Below are positions 62,898 to 64,000 of a DNA stretch of 64,000 nt, one piece after another. The notes below the pieces were generated by a model. The model was not told the DNA's origin. It saw only the letters and a program-made list of their open reading frames with translations, and made no database searches. The stretch covers positions 1 through 64,000 of the forward strand of contig NZ_BAOG01000084.1 in the NCBI RefSeq assembly GCF_000400365.1, written 5' to 3'. The DNA is from Vibrio jasicida CAIM 1864 = LMG 25398. Its GTDB lineage: Bacteria; Pseudomonadota; Gammaproteobacteria; Enterobacterales; Vibrionaceae. A program made the translations under genes and the position numbers. How positions within the stretch are numbered: the first letter of the stretch is position 1; every line of letters starts with the position of its first letter.

Positions 62898-64000
62898 ATG
62901 TACATGAGCACTGATGAGGTTCGTAACGCGTTCCTCAAGTTCTTTGAGAGCAAAGGACACCAAATCGTAGAAAGTTCATCGTTAGTTCCACATAACGACC
63001 CAACCCTGCTGTTCACAAACGCGGGTATGAACCAATTTAAAGATTGTTTCTTAGGCTTAGAAAAACGAGCCTACACTCGAGCGACTACGGCTCAACGTTG
63101 TGTACGTGCTGGTGGTAAACACAACGACCTGGAAAACGTTGGCTTCACTGCTCGTCACCACACATTCTTTGAAATGCTAGGTAACTTCAGCTTTGGCGAT
63201 TACTTCAAAGAAGACGCTATCGCGTTCGCTTGGGAATTCCTAACAGTAACCCTTAAGCTGCCAGCAGACCGTCTACTCGTAACCGTTTACGAAACAGACG
63301 ACGAAGCATTCGATATCTGGAACCAAAAAGTAGGCGTTCCAGCAGACCGCATTATTCGCATTGGCGACAAGAAAGGTGGTAAACCATACGAGTCAGATAA
63401 CTTCTGGCAAATGGGTGACACAGGTCCTTGTGGTCCATGTACTGAAATCTTCTACGATCACGGTGAGCACATCTGGGGTGGCCGTCCTGGCACACCAGAA
63501 GAAGATGGTGACCGTTTCATCGAGATCTGGAACAACGTATTCATGCAGTTCAACCGTCACGCAGACGGCACTATGGAACCGCTACCAAAGCCATCGGTAG
63601 ATACTGGTATGGGTATCGAGCGTATCTCTGCAATTATGCAAGGCGTTCACTCAAACTACGAAATCGATGTATTCCAAGCTCTTATCAAAGCTGCTGCTGA
63701 AGTGATTGGCTACGAAGATCTATCAAACCAATCGCTACGCGTTATCGCTGACCACATCCGTTCATGTTCATTCCTGATCGTTGATGGCGTTATGCCTTCA
63801 AACGAAGGTCGTGGTTACGTTCTACGTCGTATCATCCGTCGTGCAGTTCGTCACGGTAACAAGCTGGGCGCACAAGGTGCATTCTTCCACAAACTGGTTG
63901 GTGTACTAGCGGAAATCATGGGTACGGCTGGTGAAGAGCTGAAGCGTCAACAAGCTGTGGTTGAAAAAGTACTGCGTATCGAAGAAGAAAACTTCGGTCG
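62898..64000 (+). CDS. alaS: alanyl-tRNA synthetase, 5' part (gene runs off the window)
   Basis: The frame is open from the ATG at 62898 to the end of the window, giving about 367 residues of a protein that is near 860-875 in the family. The class II catalytic core is here: [53 protein letters not shown] (motif 2 region) and [13 protein letters not shown] (motif 3). AGGA lies eight bases before the ATG; a second ATG two codons on is possible. The editing and C-Ala domains lie outside. Order recA-recX-alaS is conserved. Confidence 0.97.
   Translation, partial: MYMSTDEVRNAFLKFFESKGHQIVESSSLVPHNDPTLLFTNAGMNQFKDCFLGLEKRAYTRATTAQRCVRAGGKHNDLENVGFTARHHTFFEMLGNFSFGDYFKEDAIAFAWEFLTVTLKLPADRLLVTVYETDDEAFDIWNQKVGVPADRIIRIGDKKGGKPYESDNFWQMGDTGPCGPCTEIFYDHGEHIWGGRPGTPEEDGDRFIEIWNNVFMQFNRHADGTMEPLPKPSVDTGMGIERISAIMQGVHSNYEIDVFQALIKAAAEVIGYEDLSNQSLRVIADHIRSCSFLIVDGVMPSNEGRGYVLRRIIRRAVRHGNKLGAQGAFFHKLVGVLAEIMGTAGEELKRQQAVVEKVLRIEEENFG

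Overview
The window is ordinary chromosomal backbone of a marine gamma-proteobacterium. Protein sequences and gene order fit Vibrio, probably the Harveyi clade (V. parahaemolyticus / V. alginolyticus / V. campbellii type). The species call is inference from gene content; no rRNA or tRNA gene is present to anchor it. Almost every gene has a clear, full-length family assignment. I found no phage, CRISPR, secretion or defence island, and no undescribed multi-gene system.

Layout. (1) 151-5356, minus strand: endA, rsmE, gshB, yqgE and ruvX, with sprT and a DUF2189-like membrane protein upstream of endA. (2) 5636-13220: metK with tandem MetJ boxes, tkt, a small zinc-ribbon gene, then the epd-pgk-fba glycolytic cluster. 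(3) 13679-18075: mscS, an IS3-family insertion sequence (14682-15971), a trans-editing deacylase gene whose 3' end that element has cut off, and the divergent argO/argP pair. (4) 18333-25691: a SIMPL-domain protein, serA, rpiA, ygfA, 6S RNA, zapA, ygfB, ubiH and ubiI. (5) 25768-30597: a small unknown gene, a 660-base gap with a candidate sRNA, a YbaK-type deacylase coupled to ygfZ, sdhE-ygfX and nadB. (6) 31153-40395: rpoE-rseABC under a sigma-E-type promoter, lepA, lepB, rnc, era, recO, pdxJ and acpS. (7) 40485-57618: barA, rlmD, relA, mazG, pyrG, eno, ftsB, ispD, ispF, truD, surE, pcm, nlpD and rpoS. (8) 57707-64000: mutS, pncC, recA with a LexA box inside its promoter, recX and the 5' part of alaS.

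The genes group into central carbon and pentose metabolism, the cell-envelope stress response, stringent and general stress control, isoprenoid and quinone synthesis, and DNA repair.

The most useful observations are the recent IS insertion, for which the pre-insertion gene can be rebuilt exactly, and a set of four PurR/LacI-type operators in front of tkt, fba, serA and rpiA. Others are a possible sRNA at 26359-26507, a perfect stem-loop at the start of the tkt leader, and a strong terminator separating era from recO.
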